Positions 37,601-52,600 are shown, counted from the stretch's first letter. The stretch: 64,000 nucleotides of DNA from Aradus depressus (GCA_963662175.1 OY759215.1:9785079-9849078), one strand, 5' to 3'. Notes: generated from the sequence alone by a model not told the origin. Made by a program: numbers and translations.

Positions 37601-40600
37601 TGGTATTGTTTTTCTGTGATCAAGCTCCAAAATGTTCACTTTGTTGCAGTTCGGTACTTTGAACACTTATCGCTCCCTGCGCTCTTTTATAAGCAATGGC
37701 TCTTTACTTTAGTACATTTTAATTCTGTGTGTAAATGTAAATTCTACAGAACAAATAGCTTCCATTATCCTTTCAGTAATAAAATAATTATTTCAGTAAT
37801 GAATTAAACTTATAGTTGTCGTATAGTCGTTGTAAAAACACATATGTGCAATATAAAAAAAAAAAAAAGTGCAAAACTTTAAATACATGTTTCTCAAAAA
37901 TGTTTTAATTCATTTAAATTCCAAATATCTCGGTGAATTTTATATCTAGAGACCTATAATGTTGTTTTTCTTTTAATTAGCTAAAATTCATTTATTCGAA
38001 AATCGACAAAAACTAAGATTCCCAGCACAAACATTTCACAAAGATATAATAAGGAGTTTCTTTCGAAATGTATAAAAGGATTATTTCAAAAGGCGACCAT
38101 AGTGGAATGCACCAATTTTGATTTTTTTTTAAATTGAACAATATCTCTTTTTAACTGAACAATACGTTTGTTTTAGCAGAATCGGATACTATATTCTTAA
38201 TTATTAATTTGTAAAGAACACTCTTTTCCTGGAGTTTACGTTTTCTAAGAACTTTCATAACAACGTGACTAACAACTACAAAACAAGTGAACAGGAAAAT
38301 GAACTATGTATTTTATTTTTTTAACACAAACACACACGAAACTGTGTCATGAAACTTTTGTGTTGAGATATGGAAAAGGAGTGTACTTGTACACTACACA
38401 AAAGGAACAAGACAAAAAATGCAAGTTTTTACGAGAAGCAAAATAAATTATGAAAATAACAGGAAAAAATACTGTAATGAATTAGGAGAGCAATAATAAA
38501 TTGCTTACAATCACGAAAATAAATACTCAGTTCATTTATTTTTGGGTAAAGAGTTTTTTCAAAGGAACAGCATACATGATTTAAATTTTTTTAATTTTCA
38601 ACTTATTGTCTTTTGATAGTCCAAAGATAAGAACCAACAAGGTTGTTCCAAAACTTAAATTGTATAACGAACCAGAGAGTGAGTAAAGTGCTGCTTTGAA
38701 CTCCAACATCTCTTCGTCGGTTTCCGGATCATTCATTTTCTCCAAAACCTGAAAAGAAAAATTTTGTAGATTAAAAAAAATTATCAAACAGAAACTCTGA
38801 TTTTAAAATCACAATATTGGCACGAACTGAATCGTTTATGTATGCAGTAGGTCACCACTTCATGTAATCTTTGTTGATCTAGGATGATCCAATTAATAAT
38901 CCATAGTGATATTATGGATGAATTTATTGAGTTCCGTTTATTTTTATTCAAATAACCTGTTTCGTTCGTTTTGTGTTTAAACAAGTAGTTTTTGTAGTGT
39001 TTTTTAAAGTTATTTTAATCTTGTTATCATTCTAACATGATGTTTTACATCAGATATCACTTATAGACGTTCCACTTTCAGTTAAATTCTGAGTAATAAG
39101 AATTCACAGAAGAGTAAAACGTATATACATTGGAGACTGGAGTGAGTGAGTGACAGTTATTGTGACTTACGTCCGGGCTTTAATTAAGAGGTCTGTTCGA
39201 CATGAGCCCGACTCTACTGTGGGAGTCCTAAATTTTGCCTACCCTAAATTTTTATTCACCTAGGACAGGGGTCTTTAACGAGTACCTGACATCGTACAGG
39301 CTCGGGACCATCGCTTAACGTCCCATCCGAAGGATGGCGTGCTTAAGTTTATTTTACCTCCCAGATAAAATAAACTAAGGGCCTCGGTCGGGTTTCGAAC
39401 CCACGATCTTGAGCTCAGAAGACAAGCACGCATACCACTGAGCTACTGGCGCCCTCTAAATAGTTTTAGAAACGTTGGCAAAATACTGAGTTTTTTTATT
39501 TACACGACAGATCCTCGACTTCCTCAACATTAATAACTAATGTTGTTTCTCTTTGGAATGAAGTGATTTATTTGGATTATTTATTGAGTCACAAATAGAC
39601 TCAGAAGTAAAGAAGCCTGTGATCATATGGTTACATTTATTCAACGCTGAATAACATAGAAAAACGTCAATAAATCGTTTTACGCTGATAATTGAAGAGA
39701 GTTCTTATTCGAAGGACTGCAAGAGATTCTGAAGACAAACGACGACGGGGGAAAAAGAGAAGCATTGTCACTGGTGGAGGAAAGAAGTTAAGCTATCTCA
39801 TCGGAGAGAAAAAGAAGAGAAGTTTACTCATTGGTGAGAAAGATTTCCATTGCTTTCAAAATGGCTGTCCCCCGTCCCCCAAAAACAGAATACAAACTTA
39901 TAACTCATAGCCATGATATACCCTGCACGATTCACATATTACAGTCGAGCAAGTTATCATACGTTATATCATTATACGGGGTACATCCAAGGCTAGTGAC
40001 TTACCTGAGCAGACTTAGCCACATAGGGGTCAGTGAGAAGCATGGCCAGTCCCTGCTGATGACAGGCCAGTTGCTGGTAGAGATGAGGTGGAAGGAACAC
40101 CTCCTTCAGGTCTGAGAAACTCTTAGTAGAGAGCAAACTTTCTACTATTGTCACATATCTTCAATAGAAAAAAAAAGTGAATTAGCCATTAAGTCTTCAT
40201 TTAATTCCATTCAAATAATGTAATAAAGAAATAAAACTGGAAATAATAATTTGAAGTAAAGCTACCGTTGAAGAAGTCAAATTTAGATAAGGGCAGCTAT
40301 TTACAAAGAGCTCGCCGTTGATGAAGCTAAAACTTATTTCTCCAAGAAATCTCAAAGCCTTCTGGAGAGACAAACAACGACTTAGAAAAACTCTATATTT
40401 AAAATGGCGAAAAAAAAACATTAAAAAAGAAGTAACTTTTTTTTTTTTTTAAATTCTGTAGCTATTAATGCCTCTAAAACGTAAACTTTGAGTCGAAAAA
40501 ATGTGAATAAATTCAAGAATGTATATAAATTAAAGATAACCAGAAAAACTTATTTTTTCTTTTTGATAAACTGGCTGCTTCGACTTGCAAGCGAAATATT

Positions 40601-43600
40601 TTACGAATTTTCAAAAGCATATAATAAAGGTTGAAGCAGGTTATCAGGAAAAGCATCAAAAATATAATACAAAAAACATGTCAAATTTTTAAGAACAATA
40701 CAGTGAACACCAGAGCGACGCGAATTCGTTGCTAGGAAGACCAACCTTTCTTGTATAGGTAAATGAAACAATCTGGATTCACAAAATAGAAGAGAATAAG
40801 CAAAATTGTTAGATTCTGAGAATTTTCGAAACATTTTTCACGTTCGTGTGAAAAAACAAAAACAAACCTTTTGGTAATATATTAGAGGTATGCATTTAAA
40901 GATTATATAGTGAAAATCCACTGAATCCTGACGTCATTAATTCTCGTATGGAGATAGAAACAATCGAGGATCTACCTCAAGAATGACTGTGGGTGTAACG
41001 GAATGTATTCATGATAATTCGCATAACCGAATATTTTTTTTATTAATTTAAAAGATGAAATTACATTTTTCTACTATTAATAATAATGTATAAAAATCTT
41101 CGACATATTTACGTACTGTCTAAAAGATGTAGACGTTTTCATAAAAAAACATACAATAGGTAAGTATATTGTATTTATATTATTTAATAAATTGCAGGAT
41201 TATCAATACAATGTCTCTGTAACCACACTTTTTCGCATTTCGTCAAAGTGGCATACTTCCTTTCCCAGATTTGTTTCTGACTGAAATCATACACCTTTAA
41301 CGCATGGAGAATTCTTTCCTTTCTCAATCCCATCGTAAATTTCTTACATTCTATGGATTTAATAAATGTTTCAAGAAAGGAAAGTTCGGTAGGGTTTCTA
41401 TTACAAGAGTATATTCCTGGAGTGCTCTTGGTCCCCATCAGGTGGTGAACTTTGAAACAAATGTACGACAACCATTCATGAGCTTCCTTCCTCTTTGTTT
41501 CAACATTTTGAGCCTCTGTTTTTGCTAAATTTTTCATTTTTTCAACAAGATTTTTATTGGCTTTTGCAACATTATTATAAAATTCTTTCGTTTTACAAGC
41601 TACTAAATCTCTTCTTAGATGATGTCCCCTCCAAGCAGCCTGGATAATGATGGCTTTCTGATTGTAGAATCGAAGGAGCATTTCATTGTAAGCAGTATGT
41701 GTCAGTTGACGACGCCAATTTCTTACCATGTATCTCTTCCAAGCCTCTTGAATGGAGAAGGCTGCTATATGAAGACGCAAAATATGGCGACGCGTCATAA
41801 CACCCCGAAACCAACTTTGTATTCGAATCGAATATTGAAATTTCAAAGCCTGACATAATTCTGCAAAGGTTGCTCTTTTTAGTAAGTTGTTAAGGGCAGT
41901 CTTATGTTGGACATCTTCGAGTGGCCGTTTATTGAGTTTCAATACAAGTATATCCTTTTCATTCATATGAACATTTAAGTAAGTCATTTTAACATAAAAT
42001 TTCAATATCTATTCATTAACTTTATATATTTAAAAAAAGTCCTACTAACTAGACTAAACAAACTATCAAATGGTTGTCTAATAAATAATATAACCTTAAA
42101 ATTATTTACATGTATTAATTTCGTCCAGACACATACTGATTATAATATCTATTAAAAAAAAGATCATCTGGTTCCACGGATATAATTCGTTTTCACTTTC
42201 CCATAGGGCAAGTTATATTCTTAGTTAATTATTCATGCCCGAGCTTTAAATATGAGGTCACATCGCCTAATACCAGACCGCTCATTCGACGCTTTGGTGG
42301 ACATGAGATCCTCATTGCTATGGGAGTCTTAAATGTTGCCTTCACAGATTTAATTACTTAGGGTGGGGGTCTTTAACGAGTACATGACATCGTACAGGCA
42401 CGGAACCATCGCTTCCCTCGTCCCAGGATGATTCAGATATTATTAGGTCCTGTTCGAGGGCGCCAGAGGTAGCGTGTTTGTCTACTGAGCTCAAGATCGC
42501 GGGTTCGAAACCCGGCCGAGGCCCTTCGGATGGTACGTATGGCCCTGAGCCTGTATGATATCAAGTATTCGTTAAAGATCCCTTACCTAGGTGAATAAAC
42601 CTAGGTAGGCAGAATTTAGAACTCCCACAGAGAGTCGGGCTCATGTTCACTAAAGCGACGAAAGAGCGCTCTGGTAGTAAGCGAAATGACCTCGTAGTTA
42701 AAGCCCGGGCATGAGTAACAATAACTAAACAAACATTATTTAAAAAATTAATAAACATGAATGAAAAATAAATGAAAAAAGGTCCAACTTAGAATATAAG
42801 CTATGCGGGACCAGAAAATTTCAAATTGGATCGGGTCACAATCAACTAATAAAGGATGTCTTCAGGATGAGCCGAAATGGAAAGAAAAGTAGTGAATTTC
42901 CCAGACAACGCCGGATGTTCCGTTTCGTTTTATAGTTCACTCCTTGCTCTCCCAGAGAGAATTTGAGTATATTACAATGTTATTTCACATCTCCAAAGAT
43001 AAATGTTGTAAAACTCGGGTAACACAGCTAGTATACAAAGAAGGTTCACCTATAGTTGTAGTGAGTGCCCCACTTGGCGAGCTGACCCTGGACGAAGTTG
43101 GCCTGGTGTAGAGCTCTGAAGCCGTGCTCGGTAGACAGACACCGGATCAGAAGAAGAAGACCTGAGTCGCCGTGCCGAAGTAGACAAGGACGCTGCTCCA
43201 CTATAGCCTCCACGTATTCCTGGAGAAAAACAACCATTTATATTCCACACCCAGCCTTATTACTAGAAAACGAACAACTACACTACAAAGAATGTAATTG
43301 GGCTCAGAAGGAAAGTAAAAATTGTGGCACACAAGGATTTGAATAAAACTTGTATCATAGGTGGAGGACATCGAGAGCTACTTATCAATTGAATTAGAGA
43401 TAGTAATGGAGGGGAAAGAGGAAAAAAACAAAAAACATAAAGTATATGGACAAATTATTTTTAATAAATATCCAGCAAACCGATACAAATTAACAACAAT
43501 GATAATAAATATATTTAGGAAAACTTATTCGAGTAAAACAAATTAATAACAATTATAGTAATGAAATCCAAATTCTTGTTAATTTTCAGTGAAATTCTAA

Positions 43601-46600
43601 AAGCAGAAGTACTTCTCGCAACAAAAACACTTTACAAAGCAAATCGTAATTGCAACTTCACCAAAATGTCAGCTTAAAGATTTACAAGAAATGGTTATAA
43701 TTTGATAGTTGTTTTTCCAACTAATTTAGTTATTTATTATCATTTATCTTAGTTTAGTTAGACTCTGGATATAGAGTCTTTAGTCTGGATCGGTACCAGC
43801 AACACTAACACGAAACGACTACAAAGATTTCAAAATAAAGTACTCCGAATAGCAACAAACGCACCCTGGTTTGTCAGGAATCATAAAATTCACGAAGAAC
43901 TGGAAGTTCCTCTATTTACAGCTCACATCGAGAAGCTAATGAAGAATCACCACGAAGGGCTTGTGCATTGTACCGGGGCTGTACACTACAGTCTTGGTGT
44001 GCCTACTCCTGAGAGGCGACTCAAACAAAGACTGTACCAAGAGTTCCTATTTTAAACTCTTTATATTATTATATATTTGTGTATAGCTTGTATCTTGCTG
44101 GTCCAAATAAATGTTGTTGTTGTTTTGTTTTTGTTAGAGTGATATGCAATAAAAAATAATGTTTCCATATAATTAATATTGTAATGTTTACTCTCTCCCT
44201 CTTCTCCCTTTGTCCAACAACATCTCTAACTTTTATTGTAAGAAGTTCTCGAACTGTGGTGCAAGTTTGGTTCAAATCCGAGCCTGCCACTATCTTCACA
44301 TTCCTTGTTGGTAGAAGAGCCGGTATATAATAATATAGCAGGTTACTCGGCATTGACCGCAGTAACGTTAAGGTATACTTGATGATATTCTAGTTCCAAC
44401 GAAGAGATTTCAAACAGTGATTAAAAGAAAAAATTTGACCCCATGTCACGTGGCAACCTTAGTGGAAATCTCTACTTCTATATTTCATTATAGCCATTTC
44501 TAAAACAACATATGAACCTGTCCCCTGAATTATTTCTCGACATTCAAGGACTAAATGTTCTGCAGTTTCAATCTCGCCGCAAGAACAGTTCCGGTTGTTC
44601 TTCATCCTAAAGAAGAAGAGCTTAAGAGTTAAAATCACCGTGACATTTAAATATCTGAAAAAACCTGTGATCAGATTCTACCAAATTGAGTCGAGGCTTG
44701 TCCGGATGTATGGGAAGTATGTCGTTCGGTCATCCGAATCTCGTGACTAACGTTGCTGCCATGTTTCCACTATCGCTTTATGGTCAATATCCCCTTTACA
44801 TCTATACTAATATACTAAAACGAAAAGGCTAGGAATTAAACGCACAGTAAAAAAACGCAGCTTACCGAGTAAGAAAGGTTAATTACACAGTACAAAATGA
44901 TAAATGCATAATAAAATTCAACACTGTAAATCAAATGTTAACCCAATAACTGTGTATATGCAATAATGTATTGCCTAGTAAGTTAATAAGGCGCAGTAGG
45001 AAATACCGAGAACACTCGGTAAAAATTTTGAATGTCCAGTAACAAAAATTAACGACTAAGATTTAAAATACAGTACACTATTGGAGTTTACCGAGTAAAT
45101 AAAAGAAATAAAATGTTTACCCCCCCTTCGGTCCTTTTAGTGAAACAGTCCAGGTTCTCCTGATATAGAGAAACCCCATGAGGGAACATTAAAAAAAAAT
45201 CTAATTGCGAAAAGGCTAAATTTATTTACCGTGATTATATCCTTTTTACTCTGCCTTTATTTTTTTTTACTATTCGTTAAATATTTTTATACTAATATTT
45301 AATTTATTTACTGTGAATATATCCTTCTTACCGTGAGTTTCTTTTTTTTACTATTCGCTTACTTTTTTAACCGTGTTATACATTTATTACTCTGAATTTA
45401 ATCTTGTAAATGTGAATTAATTTTGTTACTCAGCATTTAATTTTCAGGGTGACGAAAAATTCACACTTTTTATTGTTGTGGATTCAAGTATAGGTTTGTT
45501 TTATTCTTGTTGAGTTCAATTGTAGTTTTTTCAGTTAATTTATTTTAATTGCAAAAGACAGAGGTGATTTGAAGATTTGCCGGGGTTTAGATATTTTGAT
45601 TTAAGGGTCTTCGGGAAATTAAAAAATTCTCGAGAATAACATTTCCTATGATTATTTCAACAGATATAAAGTATGCAGTAACACAGTTTCGTATGTTGGC
45701 TTGGTTAATTCACTCTTTATTGTTACGTTCATCATAATAATGGAATTGTAAATAACATAATAAGATTATAGATAACGATTGTAATTCAGATGAAGCTGAC
45801 TGTAATCGTCTATATACCAGGTACTATACCTCTATAGATAGGTAAGTTGAAAAATAAGTTATAATAGGCAAAGTTACAGGCGAGCAACGCCGGGTCAACC
45901 TGCCAGTTATTGTAACCTATAATAATTACCTTAGAATGAGTGGCTTCTTGAAGAGTATCCAGAGCAAGACGAGCCACGTTGCGGTCCAGATCCCCAGCCT
46001 CACACACCAGAAGACCAATAACAAAATTCATCAAGGATTTATCATGTCCCACTCCAATTCGGATCAGTGTGTGGAGGATCTTGGTGGCGTACAGACGACA
46101 AGCGATCGATTTGGATTCAAGACTCAATTTCAGGATTTGCCTGAACGTTAAAAAAAACAGATAAAGTATTAAAATGATTCGCACTGATCAAAGTGTTAAT
46201 AATAAACATAAAGAACAGTATACAAGTGATAGAACAGATTGCGGTATACACACGACGAGAGCTTGCAATTTTGAAAAAACTTTTACAAACAGCTGTGCAT
46301 TTGTTGGGCGATTACTCCGAGCCTCCTACAAGAGCCATTTATACGATTTAAAAACAATGTAAAAAATAGTGATATATTCTGACCACACAGCTCATTATTT
46401 TGACTTGTCGAGACAGATTTTCGTTTTTTTTTGTATGTTTTTTTACTTTACTTAAGCTCCATGGCCCCCTGTTTGGGTCACAATTTCACGTCGACTCATA
46501 GTTTCGTTAATGTTCTGCTGTGTCAGACAGACCGACGACTTGGCGAGAACATCAAGGTTCCATTGGAGGTATGGAACACTACATTCTACGTTTTCTAGCT

Positions 46601-49600
46601 GTACGTAGAAAAATAATGTTCTGCGGATAATGACCCAACCCTGATATTTTAACACAAATAACATGACGTCAGCAATATAATACTCCAATTTTCTCATAAG
46701 TTAAAATTAACGTTTCCGGATCCTTCTCCTCTCTCTCCCCCCCCCCCCCCCCCCCCCCCACATGTTTTTTTTATTCATAATTATCATTCCTCTCAAGCTC
46801 ATATCGTACATCAACAACAATCGGAGCCACCCTGTATGGGATGTTTACAATTTCGGAAACTGAAATATCTCGGATTCTACCGATTGTAGGAATTCGAAAG
46901 TGGGGTACATTGGAAAGTTAGTATGCGTGAATGAACTGAGTCAATATTATGATGTGATTATAAAGAACTGGTCACTTGCTTTCAAATTCCTCCGATCAGT
47001 AGAATTCGACATATTCAGTTGTTTCCAAGCTTTTAGCCTATATAATACTAAACCTGGCTACCTGGCCATTTCATCTTTAGAATAGTCCAGTGTAGATACG
47101 ATAAGTTTGATGTAACAGTCGTGATTTGTTGAAGCAACCAGATCCATTAATCTGTAAAAACAATTATACATATATAAATAAAAAGCATAAGCACATAATA
47201 ATACAAATAATATTTATTTCCGTTAAACCATAAAATGGTAATTGGATACGTCATACGATTTCGTACATCAAAATAACTCATAAAATATATACAAAAACTG
47301 ATGTTAAATCTTAGAATTCAAATAGACATAAGATAAAAAATAATATGTAAATAGATAATAAATAATGGAAGATAGATGAATATCAAATTCCTAGTACTAT
47401 AAGTAAAGTTTATATTTTAATTATAAATATTTTATATTTAAATTTCTATAGATAATCTTCTTTCAGGACGATATTCCGGGGCGATTACGGACCCCTTCTT
47501 CAGGCCAAAAAGAAAGCGAAATATCTTAATAATAAAAATAATTAGATTATAGGATATCGATAAAGGACCACTGTCAAAAAGTAAAAATGAAAGCTTTTGT
47601 ATAAGTAACACGAATATTATCATGGCTATATTTTTATTTTTGAACAAAGAGAAAAAAATTCCGAATGGAAGGTTTCCTCTAACATAAACATTTGTAAATG
47701 TTAAATGTTTTTATTGTATCTACTGACCTCAAGAAGTGGGAAAGAGCATTGAGGAAGTTGTTTCCTATATGAGTAATACGAGTAATAATACTTTGTAAAC
47801 CACCATATTGAAATTGTCTAAATGGTTTTTACAATTTTTTTTTTAGGGGAAGCTGAGAATTATAATTTATTAAGAGGAAAATTAATTAATCAATACTGGC
47901 AACACTGTCTCCACATCAAATAAAATAATCAAGCAGTAAAAATTTAATTCTGTGATTTTTTCTTTTTTATTATTCACGGAAGAAGATGGTTCTGAGTTCG
48001 TATTTAATATTATATATGAATAATATTACATTTAGTTCCGCATACCATATTATTTCCTATTATAAAGCACAGGGCGCCGGTAGGTCGGAGGTAGCGTGCT
48101 TGCCTTCTGAGCTCAACATCGCGGATTCGAAATTCAGCCGAGATTCTTAGTTTTTTAAGCGATGGTGCCGAGCCTGTACGATGTCAGGTACTAGTTAAAG
48201 ACCCTTGGCCCTAGATGAATAAAAATTTAGGGTAGGCAAAATGTAGGACTCCCACAGTAGAGTCGGCTCATGTCCACCAGAGCGATGAAAGAGCGCTCTG
48301 ATAGTAGGCGATATGACCTCATAGTTAAAGCCCGGGCATGAGACAGTGACTAACAATAATTCAAAATGTTCTAATTATTTTAAATTAAAACGTATGAGAC
48401 TATATATTTTTTAATTCATTTTTTTTTGTAATATTTGTTTTTGGATTTAAAATATATTTTACCTTCTTCAAAATGTATACTTATTTCTTCAGACCAATAA
48501 TTTCAATATCATATTAGATAATATGAGACTATAACATATTATTCCCACATAATATTACTCCTACCATCAAACAATAGTGTTCCTATACAATATTATTCAC
48601 AACTGCCACATAATATTACGCCACTTCAATGAAAGAAAGCATGGACTACTAAATTGCAGACAGTAAGACCATATCAATTCTCACATTGAAAGGTAATATA
48701 TCACAAATTACTCGCATGTAGATCGCGCAAAATGAATACTTAAACCAAATTCAAGTTTTTACCTTTTTATTTGGCATATGACATGATCTATCAAACACAT
48801 ATTTTAAAATACGTATTGGAGATTTGTTTCTCATGGAATCACCATCCCTAGGCCTATATTTATTATTTTACAGTTTATATAATAACTTACTGCTGGTATA
48901 TTTTAGCTTTGTCCAATGCTTTCCTCCCAGAAGCGGTCCTCGTCAGATGTCCAATAAAGAGAAAGTAGTCCTGACAGAGAGAGTTGGATATGTTCACCGG
49001 AGACAGAAGACAGTCGTGGGCCGACTTGGCCGTGGCGATGTCCTGAAGCTGAAGTCGAACAGCACAGAGCAGCTCCAATAGCAGTTTGTGACATTCCGAC
49101 TGAAACAAAACACAAAATCAAAGAAATGTATAATAAAGTGACTGGTGAATATTCCCCAGCTCCTAAATTATTTGTAAATCCGATTTAGCGGATTTCTGCA
49201 CCATTGAGAGATACTATACAGAAATTTTCTCTAACTTAACACTTTAACGACCAAGGCAAAATGTGGCTATTTCTTCGTGGAACCGGAGTAAAATACGACT
49301 ATTTTTCATTGAGGTCAAGAAATTTGAAAAATTCCCCGTGGGACATAGTTTGTTTTATTGCATATTTCGATTTATTTTATTGTTATAAGTAAGTGCATAG
49401 AGCTCAGATGCCCAGGAAACGCGTTTATTGGGAGAAAACGCCTAATTTCTTGAGCGGGCGTATAACCCCACTTTAGACAATATTCCTAGAACCTTGTGTC
49501 GAAAAACGAAGTTGAAAAACTTATTCAATTAAAAGGATAAATGTGAGAGAGGGGAGGGTTCTGGGAATCGTCTGTAAATGGAATCAGTTTTTATCCAACC

Positions 49601-52600
49601 TTTGCCTATAGTAGGTGTTTTAGGGCTTTGTGAACAATTATTGTTCTTCCAAAATGTCTCGTCGCGTATCGGAACGTACACGTCGAATTATTGAAATGGC
49701 CCTTCAAAATAGAATTGGTGAATCAGAAAGTGTAGGGTCTGAGGAAGAAAGGCTATTTTCAACTGCGAGAATGAGCCCCAATATTGTTTAGATTGTTTTC
49801 AAAGTTATCATCAAAACAACTAATTTTTTCCATTTATTACGAAATATTTTATTTTTATTTTATTTTCTACCTACCTTAACTCGTTATTTAAAATAAAATT
49901 TATAAAAAATGTACCAATTTAGCGAAAATTTAGACCCTTTCTTAATTATCTAAAATCATGAACATTTTTTCTAAACCAATACTAGACTATATCTGATTTT
50001 TTTAACATGTTTTGTACATTAAAATGCCTAAGAATATGTGTTTATATATATATAATTACCTTAACTATTGCATATAATACAAAAATACAATAAAAATTCA
50101 TAAAAATGGAAAAAAAATCGAAGAAACGCGAAATCGCTCAACCCAATGGCAAGGTTATATTCCTAGGGACCACAGAGGGCGAACTAAGTAGAGAAAGCCA
50201 GCCTAGAGCGGGCTCCTGAGCCACAGAAGAAGGAAAAGTAAAACAACCTCTGGCGGGCGTATACGACCGCCGCGGTCCACAAGGAACTATATCCAGCTGG
50301 CGCATACGCCCTCCGTGGTCCCCAGGCAACTATATCCAGTGGTCACATACGCCCGCTGTTGTCAATTGAGAAATATCCTTAGCGGGCGATTACGACCGCC
50401 GTGGTCGTTAAAGTGTTAAGACATAATTAAACGTTGACAATACTTGACTTATATCATTCACAAATATAAGAAAAATAATAGAAAGGGAGGATGAGAGGAG
50501 GGGGGCTCAACTCAAAAACCCTAAAAACTTGCGATGTAATGAATGTATCAGCGATGGTCCCCAGCCTGTGCGAACTAACAGCTAACGAAGGAGTCCGACC
50601 AAGCCACAGGAGAAGCCTAAGCAGCCTTTACCACGCATATTAATCCCATATATTCTTAGTAATTTATCGATAGGACTGAGTTTTTTTTTTTTTTAATTTT
50701 AAGCGGTTTTTTCAAATTTCTAATTTTTTTTTTAAATAATTTTAACTATTGAAGAAATTGATCTATTTTTCTACTTTCTCTATGTCGCATAATATACTTT
50801 CCGCAAGTTGTAGTACGTGAAAGGAGTAACCCTCTTATATCGAACTAGAAAGTTATCTCGCCGCTGCCCGAATAGTAACTTAAAGCAGGTTAGTAACTTC
50901 ACGCAAGATAACCTGAACACAAGCACATTACTCCCTCATGCCTCCCTTCCAAATAAATATAATTTAGTTTCGACCCCCCACCCCGTATCAGCCGTTTTTG
51001 AGTTATTAAGTAACAGACAGAGACATTTACTTTTTAAAATATATAGATATATTTTTTTTTTTTTAATTGGCCACCTTAATTGGTTCGATGGCAAATTTTC
51101 CCTATGAGAGAGATGCGCTATAATAACGTCAAAAAGAAGAAATTCTTCATTTTATTGTTTCTTTTAACTTTTCTATCAATATGAGTTATTAACCAAAAGA
51201 AATATTTATGTCAGAAAAACAGCGGATTAAAAAAAAAAATTGATTTGAAAACATTATGTTTACATTATTTAGATGAATAAATTAAAATAACAACAATAGA
51301 ATTAACAAAAAACTAGCGCACACATTAGTTCATAGTTAATTGTACCTACAATTAGATTAGAAGAAGTACAATTTAAATATTAGAATTAGATACATTTTTA
51401 TATATGTCTTTAAGTGAGTATAAGAGACTCGAGTCATCCGCAATAGTATTATTTCGTAAAGATAATGCAAATAAGCGTAACGCATTGTATGAGAAAGTCC
51501 AAAATATTGAAAAAAAGTTACTGAGTGCGATTCGGATTCAAAGTTGGTTTCGCGGTGTAACGTTACGGAAACATGTAGTCCAACTCCACTTAGCTGCCTA
51601 TACAATTCAATGCGCCTGGCGAAACTCCCTTTCACAACAATTACACCACAAATTTATAGTATCAATGTATAATAGAATGCTTGCATTAGACTACAATCAA
51701 AAAGCAACCATTATACAAAATGCATGGAGAAAATATAGCGCAAATACCCTCCATGTAGACGAGTCAGAACAAAGACGAAGATATGCACAACAAATTGAAA
51801 AAGCTAATGGCTGTTTCGTTAAAAAAATGGAAAAATTCAAGAAAGAATATTCAATAACAAACGAAAAACATTCGGAATCGAAACAATGGATGCTTTATAT
51901 GACTTTCAAAACGCATCATCTGATAAGGACGAAGGCTATTCCAGGTATATATTCCTATAAAAAGTGTAATGAGTATTCAATTATAGAAAAACTACTCAAA
52001 GCCATTGGAAGTAGAAAATTTGTAAAAGATCTGAAACAAGAAAAAGAATTGTATGCACTGAAAATATTAGATTGGAAATTAAGTGAAGAATGGAAATACA
52101 ATTACGATAGGCTGACCAAATGCCAGAAGACCTGGCTTGCGAGACATTGTACAGATAACCCTGCAATATACTAACTAGATAAAAAATATAAAAATACTTC
52201 ATAGTCAATGTATTTATCTTATTATAGTTAATTAATGCGAAACATGCGGAAGGTGTGTTAATTCAAAACAGATTCATTACTGACATAACAAAGGAAGCCA
52301 AATGATGGTTGAAATGAGTAAGCGTGAATTCCGCTAAGGACGGGATTTTTAATCCCACTTGCGGTTGATACATGAAACAAGAACAAAGTTTCCTTTCGAT
52401 CATTTTGTTGAAATGACTAAACGAATATTCACAAAATAACTTAAAATATGGGCTATTGCTTCACCCGGGCTTCTATATCTATATCGCCTAAAGAATGGGT
52501 TGATACATCATCAAATAGATATAATTACAAATGGGCGACAGACCTCTCAAAAATGTCAGGATATTTTTCATGCCATATGCGTACTCAAATTGAATAGCAA

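Noticed and set aside
46452..46697. 81-codon minus-strand ORF
   Set aside because: No family resemblance, no splice phase to rictor exons and no repeat signature; probably chance.
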